Assembly: GCF_017809215.1 (NCBI RefSeq)
Contig: NZ_CP065424.1
Coordinates: forward strand, 40,001 to 90,000
From: Heyndrickxia oleronia
Lineage (GTDB): Bacteria; Bacillota; Bacilli; Bacillales; Bacillaceae_C
Direction of reading: 5' to 3'
DNA: 50,000 bases
Shown here: positions 39,092 to 50,000 of the stretch, piece by piece
How positions within the stretch are numbered: position 1 is the first letter of the stretch
Layout of the letters: every line of letters begins with the position of its first letter
Notes under the pieces: generated by a model
The model's database searches: none
What the model saw: only the letters and a program-made list of their open reading frames with translations
What the model was told of the DNA's origin: nothing
Translations under genes and position numbers: made by a program

Positions 39092-41095
39092 ATGAGTAGA
39101 ATTTTTAGAAATACCATCTTTTATGTATTACTCTTTCTAGTCCTTATTGGGATTGTTAGTTATTTTAACAATAACAATGAGTCAACAGAAAATATATCAT
39201 ATGATCAGTTTGTTTCTTACTTAGAAAAAGGGGAAGTAAACAGTGTCTCATTACAGCCAGAAAGAGGCGTATATGAAGCAAGAGGAGAATTAAAAGATAA
39301 AACTAAGTTTGTCACATATGTATTAAACAATCCCACTGCTTTAGATCGTATCGATCAAGTTGCGAAGGCAAAAGATGCTAAGGTAGAGAATATGCCAGCG
39401 AAAGAAACGAATGGTTGGGTGTCCTTTTTCACCTCCATTATTCCTTTTGTTATTATCTTTATCCTTTTCTTCTTCTTATTGAATCAGGCCCAAGGCGGCG
39501 GTGGCCGTGTAATGAACTTTGGGAAAAGTAAGGCAAAGCTTTACAATGATGATAAGAAAAAAGTCCGTTTTCGTGATGTAGCAGGAGCAGATGAAGAAAA
39601 ACAAGAACTTGTAGAGGTAGTAGAATTTCTAAAAGATCCACGTAAATTCTCTGAATTAGGTGCAAGGATTCCTAAAGGAGTATTACTTGTTGGACCTCCA
39701 GGTACTGGTAAAACTTTATTAGCAAGAGCTGTAGCTGGTGAAGCGGGTGTTCCGTTCTTCTCCATAAGTGGTTCTGACTTTGTAGAAATGTTTGTTGGTG
39801 TCGGTGCTTCACGTGTTCGTGACCTATTTGAAAATGCGAAAAAGAATGCACCTTGTATAATTTTTATCGATGAAATTGATGCAGTTGGTCGTCAACGTGG
39901 AGCTGGTCTCGGTGGAGGTCATGATGAGCGTGAACAAACATTAAACCAATTACTTGTTGAGATGGATGGATTCGGAGCAAATGAAGGAATTATTATTGTG
40001 GCTGCAACCAATAGACCTGATATCCTTGACCCAGCATTATTGCGTCCAGGACGTTTCGACCGCCAAATCACTGTAGATCGTCCAGATGTTAATGGGCGAG
40101 AAGCTGTATTACGTGTCCATGCAAGAAATAAACCGCTAGATGGATCTGTAGATTTAAAAGCAATTGCACAAAGAACACCAGGCTTTTCTGGTGCTGATTT
40201 AGAAAACTTATTAAATGAAGCTGCACTAGTTGCTGCAAGACAAGATAAGAAAAAAATTGATATGACTGATGTAGATGAAGCAACGGACCGTGTGATTGCC
40301 GGACCGTCTAAGAAAAGTCGAGTTGTATCACAAAAAGAAAGAAAAATTGTTGCTTTCCACGAAAGTGGTCATACCATTATCGGACTTGTTTTAGATGAGG
40401 CTGAGATGGTTCATAAGGTAACGATTGTACCTCGTGGTCAAGCTGGCGGATATGCGGTTATGTTACCGAAGGAAGATCGCTATTTAATGACTAAGCCTGA
40501 ATTGCTTGACAAAATTACTGGTTTATTAGGTGGTCGTGTAGCAGAGGAAGTTACTTTTGGAGAGGTTTCTACAGGAGCATCCAATGATTTCCAACGTGCG
40601 ACAAATATTGCTCGAAAAATGGTTACTGAATATGGTATGAGTGATAAACTTGGACCTTTACAGTTTGGCCAATCACAAGGTGGGCAAGTATTCCTAGGTA
40701 GAGATTTTAACAATGAGCAAAATTACTCTGATAAAATTGCTTATGAAATTGATACTGAAATTCAAGATATTATTAAAGAGTGTTATGAAAGAGCGAGAAA
40801 AATCATTCTTGAAAACCGTGAAAAGTTCACAATTATTGCTAACACATTATTAGAAGTTGAAACTTTAGATGCGGAACAAATCAAACATATTTACGATCAT
40901 GGAACTTTACCGGATCGAAAAGCATCAACATTGGAAACGCCTAAGTTAGATCAAGATGAATCAAAGGATTCTTTAAAGGTGAATATCCAGAAGAAAGACG
41001 AAGAAGTAACGAAATCAGACGATGATAATCGACCTGAAAAGTTTGGGCCAACTGTGACTCCTGAACAGGATGATAATGAAAAGCCTAATGAATAA
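39092..41095 (+). CDS. ftsH: ATP-dependent membrane zinc metalloprotease FtsH
   Basis: The 667-residue protein has two membrane spans (about 7-24 and 110-130) around an extracytoplasmic loop. The AAA domain carries Walker A GPPGTGKT (201-208), [10 protein letters not shown] and the second region of homology. The M41 protease domain has HESGH (423-427), and the tail is charged. FtsH degrades unneeded membrane and regulatory proteins. GGGAGGAGG precedes the ATG. A strong terminator follows. Confidence 0.97.
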   Translation: MSRIFRNTIFYVLLFLVLIGIVSYFNNNNESTENISYDQFVSYLEKGEVNSVSLQPERGVYEARGELKDKTKFVTYVLNNPTALDRIDQVAKAKDAKVENMPAKETNGWVSFFTSIIPFVIIFILFFFLLNQAQGGGGRVMNFGKSKAKLYNDDKKKVRFRDVAGADEEKQELVEVVEFLKDPRKFSELGARIPKGVLLVGPPGTGKTLLARAVAGEAGVPFFSISGSDFVEMFVGVGASRVRDLFENAKKNAPCIIFIDEIDAVGRQRGAGLGGGHDEREQTLNQLLVEMDGFGANEGIIIVAATNRPDILDPALLRPGRFDRQITVDRPDVNGREAVLRVHARNKPLDGSVDLKAIAQRTPGFSGADLENLLNEAALVAARQDKKKIDMTDVDEATDRVIAGPSKKSRVVSQKERKIVAFHESGHTIIGLVLDEAEMVHKVTIVPRGQAGGYAVMLPKEDRYLMTKPELLDKITGLLGGRVAEEVTFGEVSTGASNDFQRATNIARKMVTEYGMSDKLGPLQFGQSQGGQVFLGRDFNNEQNYSDKIAYEIDTEIQDIIKECYERARKIILENREKFTIIANTLLEVETLDAEQIKHIYDHGTLPDRKASTLETPKLDQDESKDSLKVNIQKKDEEVTKSDDDNRPEKFGPTVTPEQDDNEKPNE

Positions 41096-41106
41096 ATATT
41101 TTTATA

Positions 41107-41144
41107 AAGGACATCGCTATTATGTAATAGCGATGTCCTTTTTT
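41107..41144 (+). terminator. Terminator after ftsH
   Basis: The stem AAGGACATCGCTATT/AATAGCGATGTCCTT is followed by TTTT. Confidence 0.93.
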
Positions 41145-41145
41145 A

Positions 41146-41257
41146 GGCTCTTTTCTTAAAATGATTTATAAATAACAGAATTAAAGCGAGTAAATCCTCG
41201 GGTGTTAAAGCAGGCATTATGGCGTTTAGGAACAAAGTTCATGAAAACTGCATTTTA
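41146..41257 (+). repeat. Shortened diverged copy of the two-module intergenic repeat (ftsH-coaX)
   Basis: It starts GGCTCTTTTCTTAAA directly after the T-run of the ftsH terminator and later shows GGTGTTAAAGCAGGCATTAT, GGCGTTTAGGAACAAAG and GAAAACTG. Most of module A, including its right arm, is missing. Confidence 0.55.
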
Positions 41258-41551
41258 TGATAAGGATAAGACGGTTCTGAATCAGTTCTTTCTGGATAAA
41301 CTTCTAACTCCAAGATGTCAAATAATCTCTACACAGAGAAGTGCTTCCTTTGACATTTTCTAATCAAGTTGGCTTTTGCATTAGCAAATCTCCCTTTTTA
41401 ATTTCCTCTCTTTAGGAGTAGGAGCAGAGGCTTTGTAGATTTCATTTGGATGAAAAAGTTATACGTTTATGTTTCATATGATTATTTATATCAATATAAA
41501 TTATGGTATGATGTTGGCATGCAATTTAGATTAGGGTAAAGTGGTGAGCTT
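41258..41551. other. Intergenic region before coaX
   Basis: No gene is seen. TATGAT (41507-41512) preceded by TGG is a possible extended -10 promoter for coaX, with no good -35. Confidence 0.4.
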
Positions 41552-42322
41552 ATGTTATTTGTTTTAGACGTAGGAAACACAAATATTGTATTGGGTGTAT
41601 ATGATCAAGATCAACTGAAGTTCCATTGGCGAGTGGAAACGAATCGACACAAATCAGAAGATGAGTATGCAATGGTCATAGGTGCATTATTTCAACATGT
41701 AGGGATTGAATTCAAAGATATTAATGGAATCATAATTTCAACTGTTGTTCCACCAATTATGTATACATTAGAAAGAATGTGTAATAAGTATTTTCATGTT
41801 AAACCATTAGTCGTTGGTCCTGGGATTAAAACAGGCCTAGATATTAAATACGAAAATCCACGTGAGGTAGGCGCTGACAGAATTGTAAATGCTGTTGCGG
41901 GAATTCAAGAATATGGTAGTCCGCTCATTATTGTAGATTTCGGAACCGCAACAACTTTTTGCTATATCAATGAGCATAGCCAATATATGGGGGGTGCCAT
42001 TGCTCCTGGAATTGGTATTTCCGCTGAAGCATTGTATTCAAAGGCTGCTAAGCTTCCAAGAATTGAAATTGCAAGAACAGAGGGGGTTATTGGGAAAAAC
42101 ACTGTTGCTGCAATGCAAGCGGGGATTGTTTATGGATATGTAGGACAAGTAGAAGGTATTGTAACACGCATGAAAGCAAACAGTAAAAAGGTACCTACCG
42201 TAATTGCAACGGGTGGACATGCAAGTTTAATTGCCAATGAATCAAAGGCAATCGATATAGTTGATCCATTTCTAACATTAAAAGGCTTACGTTTAATTTA
42301 TAAAAGAAATAAAAATGATTGA
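41552..42322 (+). CDS. coaX: Type III pantothenate kinase
   Basis: The 256-residue enzyme phosphorylates pantothenate, the first step of coenzyme A synthesis. Type III motifs: DVGNTN near the N-terminus (phosphate binding), [21 protein letters not shown] and [11 protein letters not shown]. It lies directly before hslO, overlapping the upstream reading of that gene's leader; conserved order in Bacillus. Confidence 0.95.
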   Translation: MLFVLDVGNTNIVLGVYDQDQLKFHWRVETNRHKSEDEYAMVIGALFQHVGIEFKDINGIIISTVVPPIMYTLERMCNKYFHVKPLVVGPGIKTGLDIKYENPREVGADRIVNAVAGIQEYGSPLIIVDFGTATTFCYINEHSQYMGGAIAPGIGISAEALYSKAAKLPRIEIARTEGVIGKNTVAAMQAGIVYGYVGQVEGIVTRMKANSKKVPTVIATGGHASLIANESKAIDIVDPFLTLKGLRLIYKRNKND

Positions 42323-42335
42323 AGGGAAGTTAACA

Positions 42336-43211
42336 ATGAGCGACTACTTAGTAAAAGCATTAGCATATAATAATCAAGTTCGCGCTTATGCAGTAAAAAG
42401 CACAGAGACGGTAGGAGAAGCTGTTCGCCGCCACTATACTTGGCCTACTGCATCAGCAGCTTTAGGACGTACGATGTCAGCAGGAGTCATGATGGGTGCG
42501 ATGCTTAAAGGTGATGAGAAAATAACAGTTAAAATAGAAGGCAATGGTCCGATTGGTCCTATTCTAGTCGATAGTAATGCAAAAGGCGAAGTAAGAGGAT
42601 ATGTTACCAATCCTCAGGTTCATTTTGACTTAAATGAAAAAGGAAAGCTAGATGTTAGAAGAGCAGTGGGAACTGAAGGGACATTGACAGTCGTAAAAGA
42701 TTTAGGATTAAGGGAAAATTTCTCTGGTCAGGTTCCTATTGTTTCTGGTGAATTAGGTGAAGATTTTACTTATTACTTTGTGGCATCTGAACAAACACCT
42801 TCATCGGTTGGGGTAGGGGTATTAGTCAATCCTGATAATTCAATTTTAGCTTCAGGTGGGTTTATCATCCAATTACTACCAGGTACAGAAGAGCATGTTA
42901 TTAATGATATTGAAAAAAGATTACAAGCAACGGAACCTATTTCTAAGCTGATTCAAAAAGGACTAAGTCCTGAAGAAATTCTTGAGAACATCTTAGGAAA
43001 AGACAATGTCAAGATATTAGAGAAGTTGCCGGTTCAATTTAAGTGTAATTGTTCAAAAGAACGCTTTGGTGCTGCTATCATTAGCTTAGGCAAAGAAGAA
43101 ATTAAAGATATGATTGAAGAGGATGGAAAAGCTGAAGCGCAATGTCATTTTTGTAATGAAAAATATGTATTTTCCAAAAATGAATTGGAAGAATTATTAG
43201 CAGAAGAATAG
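42336..43211 (+). CDS. hslO: Redox-regulated chaperone Hsp33
   Basis: The 291-residue holdase is activated by oxidation. The C-terminal zinc centre is visible as CNC (C237, C239) and CHFC (C270, C273). N-terminal conserved features include [19 protein letters not shown] in pieces ([25 protein letters not shown]). ATG at 42336 follows GAAGGGAAG and reproduces the B. subtilis length; the longer frame from 42315 overlaps coaX. It is probably co-transcribed with coaX. The PrsA-like gene yacD that follows in B. subtilis is absent. Confidence 0.95.
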   Translation: MSDYLVKALAYNNQVRAYAVKSTETVGEAVRRHYTWPTASAALGRTMSAGVMMGAMLKGDEKITVKIEGNGPIGPILVDSNAKGEVRGYVTNPQVHFDLNEKGKLDVRRAVGTEGTLTVVKDLGLRENFSGQVPIVSGELGEDFTYYFVASEQTPSSVGVGVLVNPDNSILASGGFIIQLLPGTEEHVINDIEKRLQATEPISKLIQKGLSPEEILENILGKDNVKILEKLPVQFKCNCSKERFGAAIISLGKEEIKDMIEEDGKAEAQCHFCNEKYVFSKNELEELLAEE

Positions 43212-43369
43212 GGCTCATTTTAAAATTTATAGACCTAGGAATTGAAAACTCTTTAATCGTCATCCAGAAAATTTTGGAAAAGAAATTACTGAGAAAAGAT
43301 ATAAGACTGTATGCAATCTATACAAAATAGCCATATTATTTAATCAAAATATAGCAATAAACAAGGGAT

Positions 43370-43403
43370 AAAAGACATAGGTTATAATGACTTATGTCTT
43401 TTT
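43370..43403 (+). terminator. Terminator after hslO
   Basis: The stem AAAAGACATA/TATGTCTTTT has a 13-base loop and a short T-run. Confidence 0.75.
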
Positions 43404-43504
43404 GGTTATGATAAAACTACTTTATCTTTGACTTTTTATCGATAAAATGTTAAATTTTAAATAATTAAACCAATAAAAATACTCGGAATTTGAGGTGGAG
43501 AGAA

Positions 43505-44431
43505 ATGGCTCGTTTAGTAAATTCAATTGCCGAACTTGTTGGAGGAACACCGATTGTAAAGTTAAATCGACTAACTGATGAAAATCAAGCAGAAGTATAT
43601 TTAAAGCTTGAGTACATGAATCCTGGAAGTAGTGTAAAGGACCGAATCGCTTTAGCAATGATCGAGACCGCTGAGAGAGAGGGGAAACTGCAACTAGGTG
43701 ATACGATTGTTGAACCGACAAGCGGTAATACTGGGATAGGACTTGCGATGATTGCTGCTGCTAAAGGATATAAAGCAGTATTAGTTATGCCAGAGACGAT
43801 GAGTATGGAACGTAGAAATCTCCTTCGAGCATATGGCGCGCAGTTAGTGTTAACACCAGGTTCTGAAGGGATGAATGGTGCAGTTCGAAAGGCGGAAGAA
43901 TTAGCAAAAGAAAATGGATACTTTATGCCACAACAATTTAAAAATGAAGCAAATCCAGAAATCCATCGTTTAACAACTGGAAGAGAAATTGTCGAGCAGA
44001 TGGGTGAACAATTAGATGCGTTTGTATCTGGAATTGGAACAGGAGGAACGATCTCAGGTTCTGGTCAAGTTTTAAGAGAGGCGTATCCGAATATCAAAAT
44101 ATATGCTGTAGAACCAAAGGATTCTCCGATTCTTGCAGGTGGAAAGCCAGGTCCGCATAAGCTTCAGGGTCTTGGGGCTAATTTTGTACCGGATACATTA
44201 AATAGAGAGATTTATGACGAAATTATTCATGTCGGAACGGAAGAAGCTTTCGAAGCATCTCGAAGAGTAGCTAGAGAGGAAGGAATCTTAGGTGGGATCT
44301 CAGCAGGTGCGGCAATTCATGCTGCCTTGAAAGTAGCTTCTGAACTAGGTAAGGGTAAAAAAGTAGTAGCAATCATACCAGATAATGGTGAACGATATTT
44401 AAGTACAAATTTGTATCAATTTGAAGATTAA
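43505..44431 (+). CDS. cysK: Cysteine synthase
   Basis: The 308-residue PLP enzyme makes cysteine from O-acetylserine and sulfide. The PLP lysine is K45 in SSVKDRIA; also visible are [15 protein letters not shown] and the phosphate-binding [11 protein letters not shown] at 43505 has GAGGTGGAG upstream. CTCGGAATT just upstream (about 43482-43490) resembles part of the CymR operator, so control by the cysteine regulator CymR is possible but unproven. The pab genes that follow in B. subtilis are absent. Confidence 0.95.
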   Translation: MARLVNSIAELVGGTPIVKLNRLTDENQAEVYLKLEYMNPGSSVKDRIALAMIETAEREGKLQLGDTIVEPTSGNTGIGLAMIAAAKGYKAVLVMPETMSMERRNLLRAYGAQLVLTPGSEGMNGAVRKAEELAKENGYFMPQQFKNEANPEIHRLTTGREIVEQMGEQLDAFVSGIGTGGTISGSGQVLREAYPNIKIYAVEPKDSPILAGGKPGPHKLQGLGANFVPDTLNREIYDEIIHVGTEEAFEASRRVAREEGILGGISAGAAIHAALKVASELGKGKKVVAIIPDNGERYLSTNLYQFED

Positions 44432-44467
44432 TAAATTTGCTAGCTAAATAGTGATTTTTATTAATGG

Positions 44468-44502
44468 AAAGGCATTCGGAAAACCCGTCTGCCTTTTTTT
44501 TC
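44468..44502 (+). terminator. Terminator after cysK
   Basis: AAAGGCA and TGCCTTT arms flank a 15-base loop that has its own GG/CC pairing; TTTTTTTT follows. Confidence 0.85.
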
Positions 44503-44591
44503 TGTCGATAAATGGCGAAACGGGTTGTAGAATATAACAATTAAGCGTTAGACTGTAAATATAAAAGAATATGTGTTGGAAGGAGAAGAAT

Positions 44592-45425
44592 ATGGGGCGA
44601 GTTTTACAATGTAAGTCATACCAATTAGATTATGGAAATAAAACATTAATTATGGGTATTTTGAATGCTACCCCGGATTCATTTTCCGATGGTGGAAAGT
44701 TTAATCATATAGAAAAAGCAATACAGCATGCTAAGCAAATGGTTGAAGATGGAGCAGATATCATCGATGTAGGTGGAGAATCAACTAGACCTGGTTATGC
44801 TACGGTTGAAGTGGAGGAAGAAATCTCAAGGGTTGTTCCTGTCATAAAAGAAATTTCAAAAATCGTGAATGTACCGATATCCATTGATACCTATAAGGCA
44901 GAAACAGCAAGGCAAGCAATCCTTGCAGGTGCACATATCATTAATGATATATGGGGAGCGAAAAAGGATCCTGAAATTGCTGATGTTGCCGCGAATTACG
45001 ATGTTCCAATTATTCTCATGCATAATAGAGAAAATATAGATTATCAGGACTTTATTAGAGATGTATTAAATGATCTCTATGAAAGTATATCAATTGCCAA
45101 AAAAGCTGGTGTAAAGGATGAACGTATTATTCTAGATCCTGGGATAGGGTTTGCCAAGGATTTAAAACAAAATATAGAAATGATGAAAAACCTAGATAAG
45201 TTAGTTGGTCTTGGATATCCAGTTTTATTAGGAACATCTAGAAAATCTATGATTGGACAAGTGATGAATTTACCTGTAGATGAAAGGTTGGAAGCGACGG
45301 GAGCTACTGTTTGCTATGGTTTGGAGAAGGGGTGCCAAATGATGAGAGTGCATGATGTAAAAGAGATAAGTAGAATGACAAAAATGATGGATGTGCTAGT
45401 AGGTAAAGGTGAGCTAAATGGATAA
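44592..45425 (+). CDS. folP: Dihydropteroate synthase
   Basis: The 277-residue TIM-barrel enzyme joins dihydropterin pyrophosphate and p-aminobenzoate; it is the sulfonamide target. Visible are MGILNATPDSFSDGGKF, DIIDVGGESTRPGY, ILMHNRENI, ILDPGIGFAKD and LLGTSRKSMIG. ATG at 44592 has GGAAGGAGAAG upstream. It starts the folP-folB-folK-yazB cluster, whose genes overlap; the p-aminobenzoate genes normally upstream are missing. Confidence 0.95.
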   Translation: MGRVLQCKSYQLDYGNKTLIMGILNATPDSFSDGGKFNHIEKAIQHAKQMVEDGADIIDVGGESTRPGYATVEVEEEISRVVPVIKEISKIVNVPISIDTYKAETARQAILAGAHIINDIWGAKKDPEIADVAANYDVPIILMHNRENIDYQDFIRDVLNDLYESISIAKKAGVKDERIILDPGIGFAKDLKQNIEMMKNLDKLVGLGYPVLLGTSRKSMIGQVMNLPVDERLEATGATVCYGLEKGCQMMRVHDVKEISRMTKMMDVLVGKGELNG

Positions 45426-45786
45426 AATTTATTTAAATAATATGGAATTCTATGGTTATCACGGCGTATTACCGGAAGAGACTCGCTTAGGGCAAAGGTT
45501 TCGTGTTACCTTAGTGTTAGAATTAGATTTACAAAAAGCGGGGAAAACGGATCATTTAAACGATACAGTTAGCTATGCTGAGGTATATGAATGCTGTAAA
45601 GCTGTTGTCGAAGGTAAACCTTATCAATTATTAGAAGCCGTTGCAGAAGAGATTTCTAAGGTCATTTTAAGTGGATTCCCAACCGTTCATCAAGTGACTA
45701 TTCAAGTGGTCAAACCAGATCCTCCAATTCCTGGACACTACCAATCGGTTGCGGTGGAGATTACAAGAGGACAAATAAATGATTAA
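45418..45786 (+). CDS. folB: Dihydroneopterin aldolase
   Basis: The 122-residue enzyme splits dihydroneopterin to hydroxymethyl-dihydropterin in folate synthesis. Typical features: MEFYGYHGVLPEETRLGQRF, DTVSYAEVYE and KPDPPIPGHYQSVAVEI. It overlaps folP by 8 bases and folK by 8 bases, so the three are translationally coupled. Confidence 0.95.
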   Translation: MDKIYLNNMEFYGYHGVLPEETRLGQRFRVTLVLELDLQKAGKTDHLNDTVSYAEVYECCKAVVEGKPYQLLEAVAEEISKVILSGFPTVHQVTIQVVKPDPPIPGHYQSVAVEITRGQIND

Positions 45787-46267
45787 TATTGCATATATCT
45801 CGTTAGGATCTAATATTGAAGATAGAGCACAGCATTTGCAGCATGCTTGTAGTTTTCTTAATCAAGATATTAAAATAAATGTACTAGCAAGTTCATCTAT
45901 TTATGAAACTGATCCGGTAGGATATACAGATCAAGGTAAATTTTTGAATATTGTTCTGAAGGTAGAAACAGATCTTACTGCAGAACAACTGCTTGAAAAG
46001 TGCTTAAACATTGAACAGGAATTGGGGAGAATTAGGGAATTTAGATGGGGACCAAGGACGATTGACCTTGACATTTTACTTTTTAATAACGAAAATATTG
46101 AAACAGAGAGGTTAATTGTACCTCATCCACGGATGCATGAAAGAGCATTTGTTTTAGTACCGTTAATAGAGATTGATCCAACCATTCAGTTACCAAATGC
46201 AACAACCCCGTTGCATCAAATTCTAGACGAAATACCTGATAAAGAAGGAGTTCGCTTATGGAGATAG
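45779..46267 (+). CDS. folK: 2-amino-4-hydroxy-6-hydroxymethyldihydropteridine pyrophosphokinase
   Basis: The 162-residue enzyme transfers pyrophosphate from ATP to hydroxymethyl-dihydropterin. Motifs: AYISLGSNIEDR, SSIYETDPVGYTDQGKFLN, EQELGRIREFRWGPRTIDLD and VPHPRMHERAFVLVPL. It overlaps folB at its start and yazB by 10 bases at its end. Confidence 0.95.
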   Translation: MINIAYISLGSNIEDRAQHLQHACSFLNQDIKINVLASSSIYETDPVGYTDQGKFLNIVLKVETDLTAEQLLEKCLNIEQELGRIREFRWGPRTIDLDILLFNNENIETERLIVPHPRMHERAFVLVPLIEIDPTIQLPNATTPLHQILDEIPDKEGVRLWR

Positions 46268-46467
46268 ATAAATGGGGAAGACGGATTCGAGCTTTTAGAA
46301 AATTAAAAGGTTATACTCAAGAAAGTCTTGCGAAGGAATTGCACATATCTGTATCTATTTTAGGAGAAATTGAAAGAGGAAGTCGTTTGCCTTCTGAGGA
46401 ATTTCTAGAAAGTGTCGCCAGTTTACTTGGAATTACCGTGGAGGATCTAACTCCTGTAGATAAATAA
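46258..46467 (+). CDS. yazB: XRE-family helix-turn-helix protein YazB
   Basis: This 69-residue small DNA-binding protein consists almost only of a Cro/C1-type helix-turn-helix (about residues 9-63, IRAFRKLKGYTQESLAKEL, VSILGEIERGSRLPS). The target and role are unknown. It sits at the 3' end of the folate operon, overlapping folK, with the same length as B. subtilis YazB. The tRNA-dihydrouridine synthase gene that normally follows is missing. Confidence 0.9.
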   Translation: MEIDKWGRRIRAFRKLKGYTQESLAKELHISVSILGEIERGSRLPSEEFLESVASLLGITVEDLTPVDK

Positions 46468-46560
46468 TGATGATTGACGCGCTGAACTTGTTAGCCTACT
46501 TACTCCTTCTATAGAAGAAGTAAAATCAGGTGTCATAAAGGTTAGCTAATTTTCGAAATA

Positions 46561-46588
46561 AAACTACCAGTATTTCTGGTGGTTTTTT
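46561..46588 (+). terminator. Terminator after yazB
   Basis: The stem AACTACCAG/CTGGTGGTT is followed by TTTT. A separate hairpin TTACT-CTTCT/AGAAG-AGTAA (46500-46522) lies upstream, also after yazB. Confidence 0.85.
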
Positions 46589-46712
46589 CATACATAATAT
46601 GGAATGAATTTTAGATAAACATTTAGGATGTCTGAAAATGTGAAATTGTGTACAATAATAAAGTATAATGATAGGAATAAGAGTTTTAATATATAGGATG
46701 GAGTGACAATAA

Positions 46713-48200
<1,488 letters not shown>

Positions 48201-48205
48201 AAATA

Positions 48206-48240
48206 GAGCTCTTCTCTTTTATGAGAAGAGCTTTATATTT
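48206..48240 (+). terminator. Terminator after lysS
   Basis: The stem AGCTCTTCTC/GAGAAGAGCT has a TTTTAT loop and is followed by TTATATTTT. Confidence 0.85.
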
Positions 48241-48302
48241 TAGAAATTGAATATGATATTTTAGTATAATAATTTTTTGTTAAAAAAAAGAGAAAAAAAC
48301 TG

Positions 48303-48331
48303 TTGCAACATCAAAAAAAAGGTGGTATATT
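48303..48331 (+). promoter_or_regulatory. rRNA operon promoter P1
   Basis: TTGCAA (48303-48308) and TATATT (48326-48331) are 17 bp apart, with an A-rich upstream region. Confidence 0.75.
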
Positions 48332-48389
48332 ATTATTCGTTGCCCCACAAGAGGACAACGAAGCTTGAAAAAGAAAATAAAAAAAGTTG

Positions 48390-48418
48390 TTGACAATAGT
48401 GATTTTAATAAGTATAAT
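48390..48418 (+). promoter_or_regulatory. rRNA operon promoter P2
   Basis: TTGACA (48390-48395) and TATAAT (48413-48418), both perfect, are 17 bp apart and 87 bp downstream of P1, the usual tandem rrn arrangement. Confidence 0.9.
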
Positions 48419-48424
48419 ATAAAA

Positions 48425-48465
48425 GTCGCTGAGAAAAAACAGCAATGATTGATCTTTGAAAACTG
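48425..48465 (+). promoter_or_regulatory. rRNA leader antitermination region
   Basis: A boxB-like hairpin GCTG/CAGC (48428-48443) is followed by the boxA-like TGATCTTTGAAAACTG (48450-48465), as in Bacillus rrn leaders. Nus-dependent antitermination is inferred. Confidence 0.7.
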
Positions 48466-48521
48466 AACAAAACGAAACGTCAATGAATTACTTTTATTTA
48501 TAAAGAGCTATATCAAACATC

Positions 48522-50000
<1,479 letters not shown>

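Noticed and set aside
43422..43721. 99-codon minus-strand frame at the cysK start
   Set aside because: It overlaps the conserved cysK N-terminus and its leader; no support.

Overview
The window is about 50 kb of ordinary, well-conserved core chromosome from a low-GC, endospore-forming Bacillaceae bacterium, close to the replication origin. The gene order follows the B. subtilis segment from holB to lysS and the first rRNA operon. It carries many sporulation genes (ricT, yabG, sspF, spoVG, fin, spoVT, yabP, yabQ, spoIIE), a parS site and an rRNA operon. The 16S variable regions look like the Bacillus/Heyndrickxia part of the family, but I cannot fix the genus without a search. Nearly every gene reads rightwards; abrB and a two-tRNA cluster are the exceptions.

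Layout. 1-3.9 kb: 3' part of holB, ricT, yabA, trmN6, rsmI. 3.9-7 kb: leftward abrB with a Spo0A-controlled promoter, a long structured intergenic region, metG, and a parS site inside the metG terminator hairpin. 7.2-14.2 kb: tatD, yabE, rnmV-rsmA, yabG (SigK promoter), veg, sspF (SigG promoter), ispE. 14.3-20.8 kb: purR-ridA, spoVG (SigH promoter), glmU-prs, ctc (SigB-like promoter), pth. 20.9-29.2 kb: fin, mfd, spoVT, yabM, yabN, rqcP. 29.2-30 kb: a tandem repeat array. 30.2-32 kb: yabP-yabQ-divIC, yabR. 32.2-32.3 kb: tRNA-Glu and tRNA-Met on the minus strand. 32.6-41.1 kb: spoIIE, yabS-yabT, tilS-hprT-ftsH. 41.5-48.2 kb: coaX-hslO, cysK, folP-folB-folK-yazB, lysS. 48.3-50 kb: tandem rRNA promoters and a 16S rRNA gene cut by the window edge.

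The genes form housekeeping groups: DNA replication and repair (holB, yabA, mfd), rRNA and tRNA maturation and modification (trmN6, rsmI, rnmV, rsmA, tilS), translation (metG, ctc, pth, rqcP, lysS), cell envelope precursors (ispE, glmU), purine and PRPP metabolism (purR, prs, hprT), folate and cysteine synthesis, and a layer of sporulation genes. The sporulation genes carry recognisable SigH, SigG, SigK and Spo0A-type control sequences.

The least explained feature is a family of intergenic repeats of about 165-195 bp built from two inverted-repeat modules. It occurs as a tandem array of three and a half units after rqcP and as diverged single copies after ridA, spoVG, prs and ftsH, usually just behind a transcription terminator. 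Compared with B. subtilis, several genes are missing from their usual places (yazA, yacD, pabB-pabA-pabC, dusB). I saw no phage, insertion sequence, CRISPR array, defence system or biosynthetic cluster, and nothing I would call a new protein-coding system.
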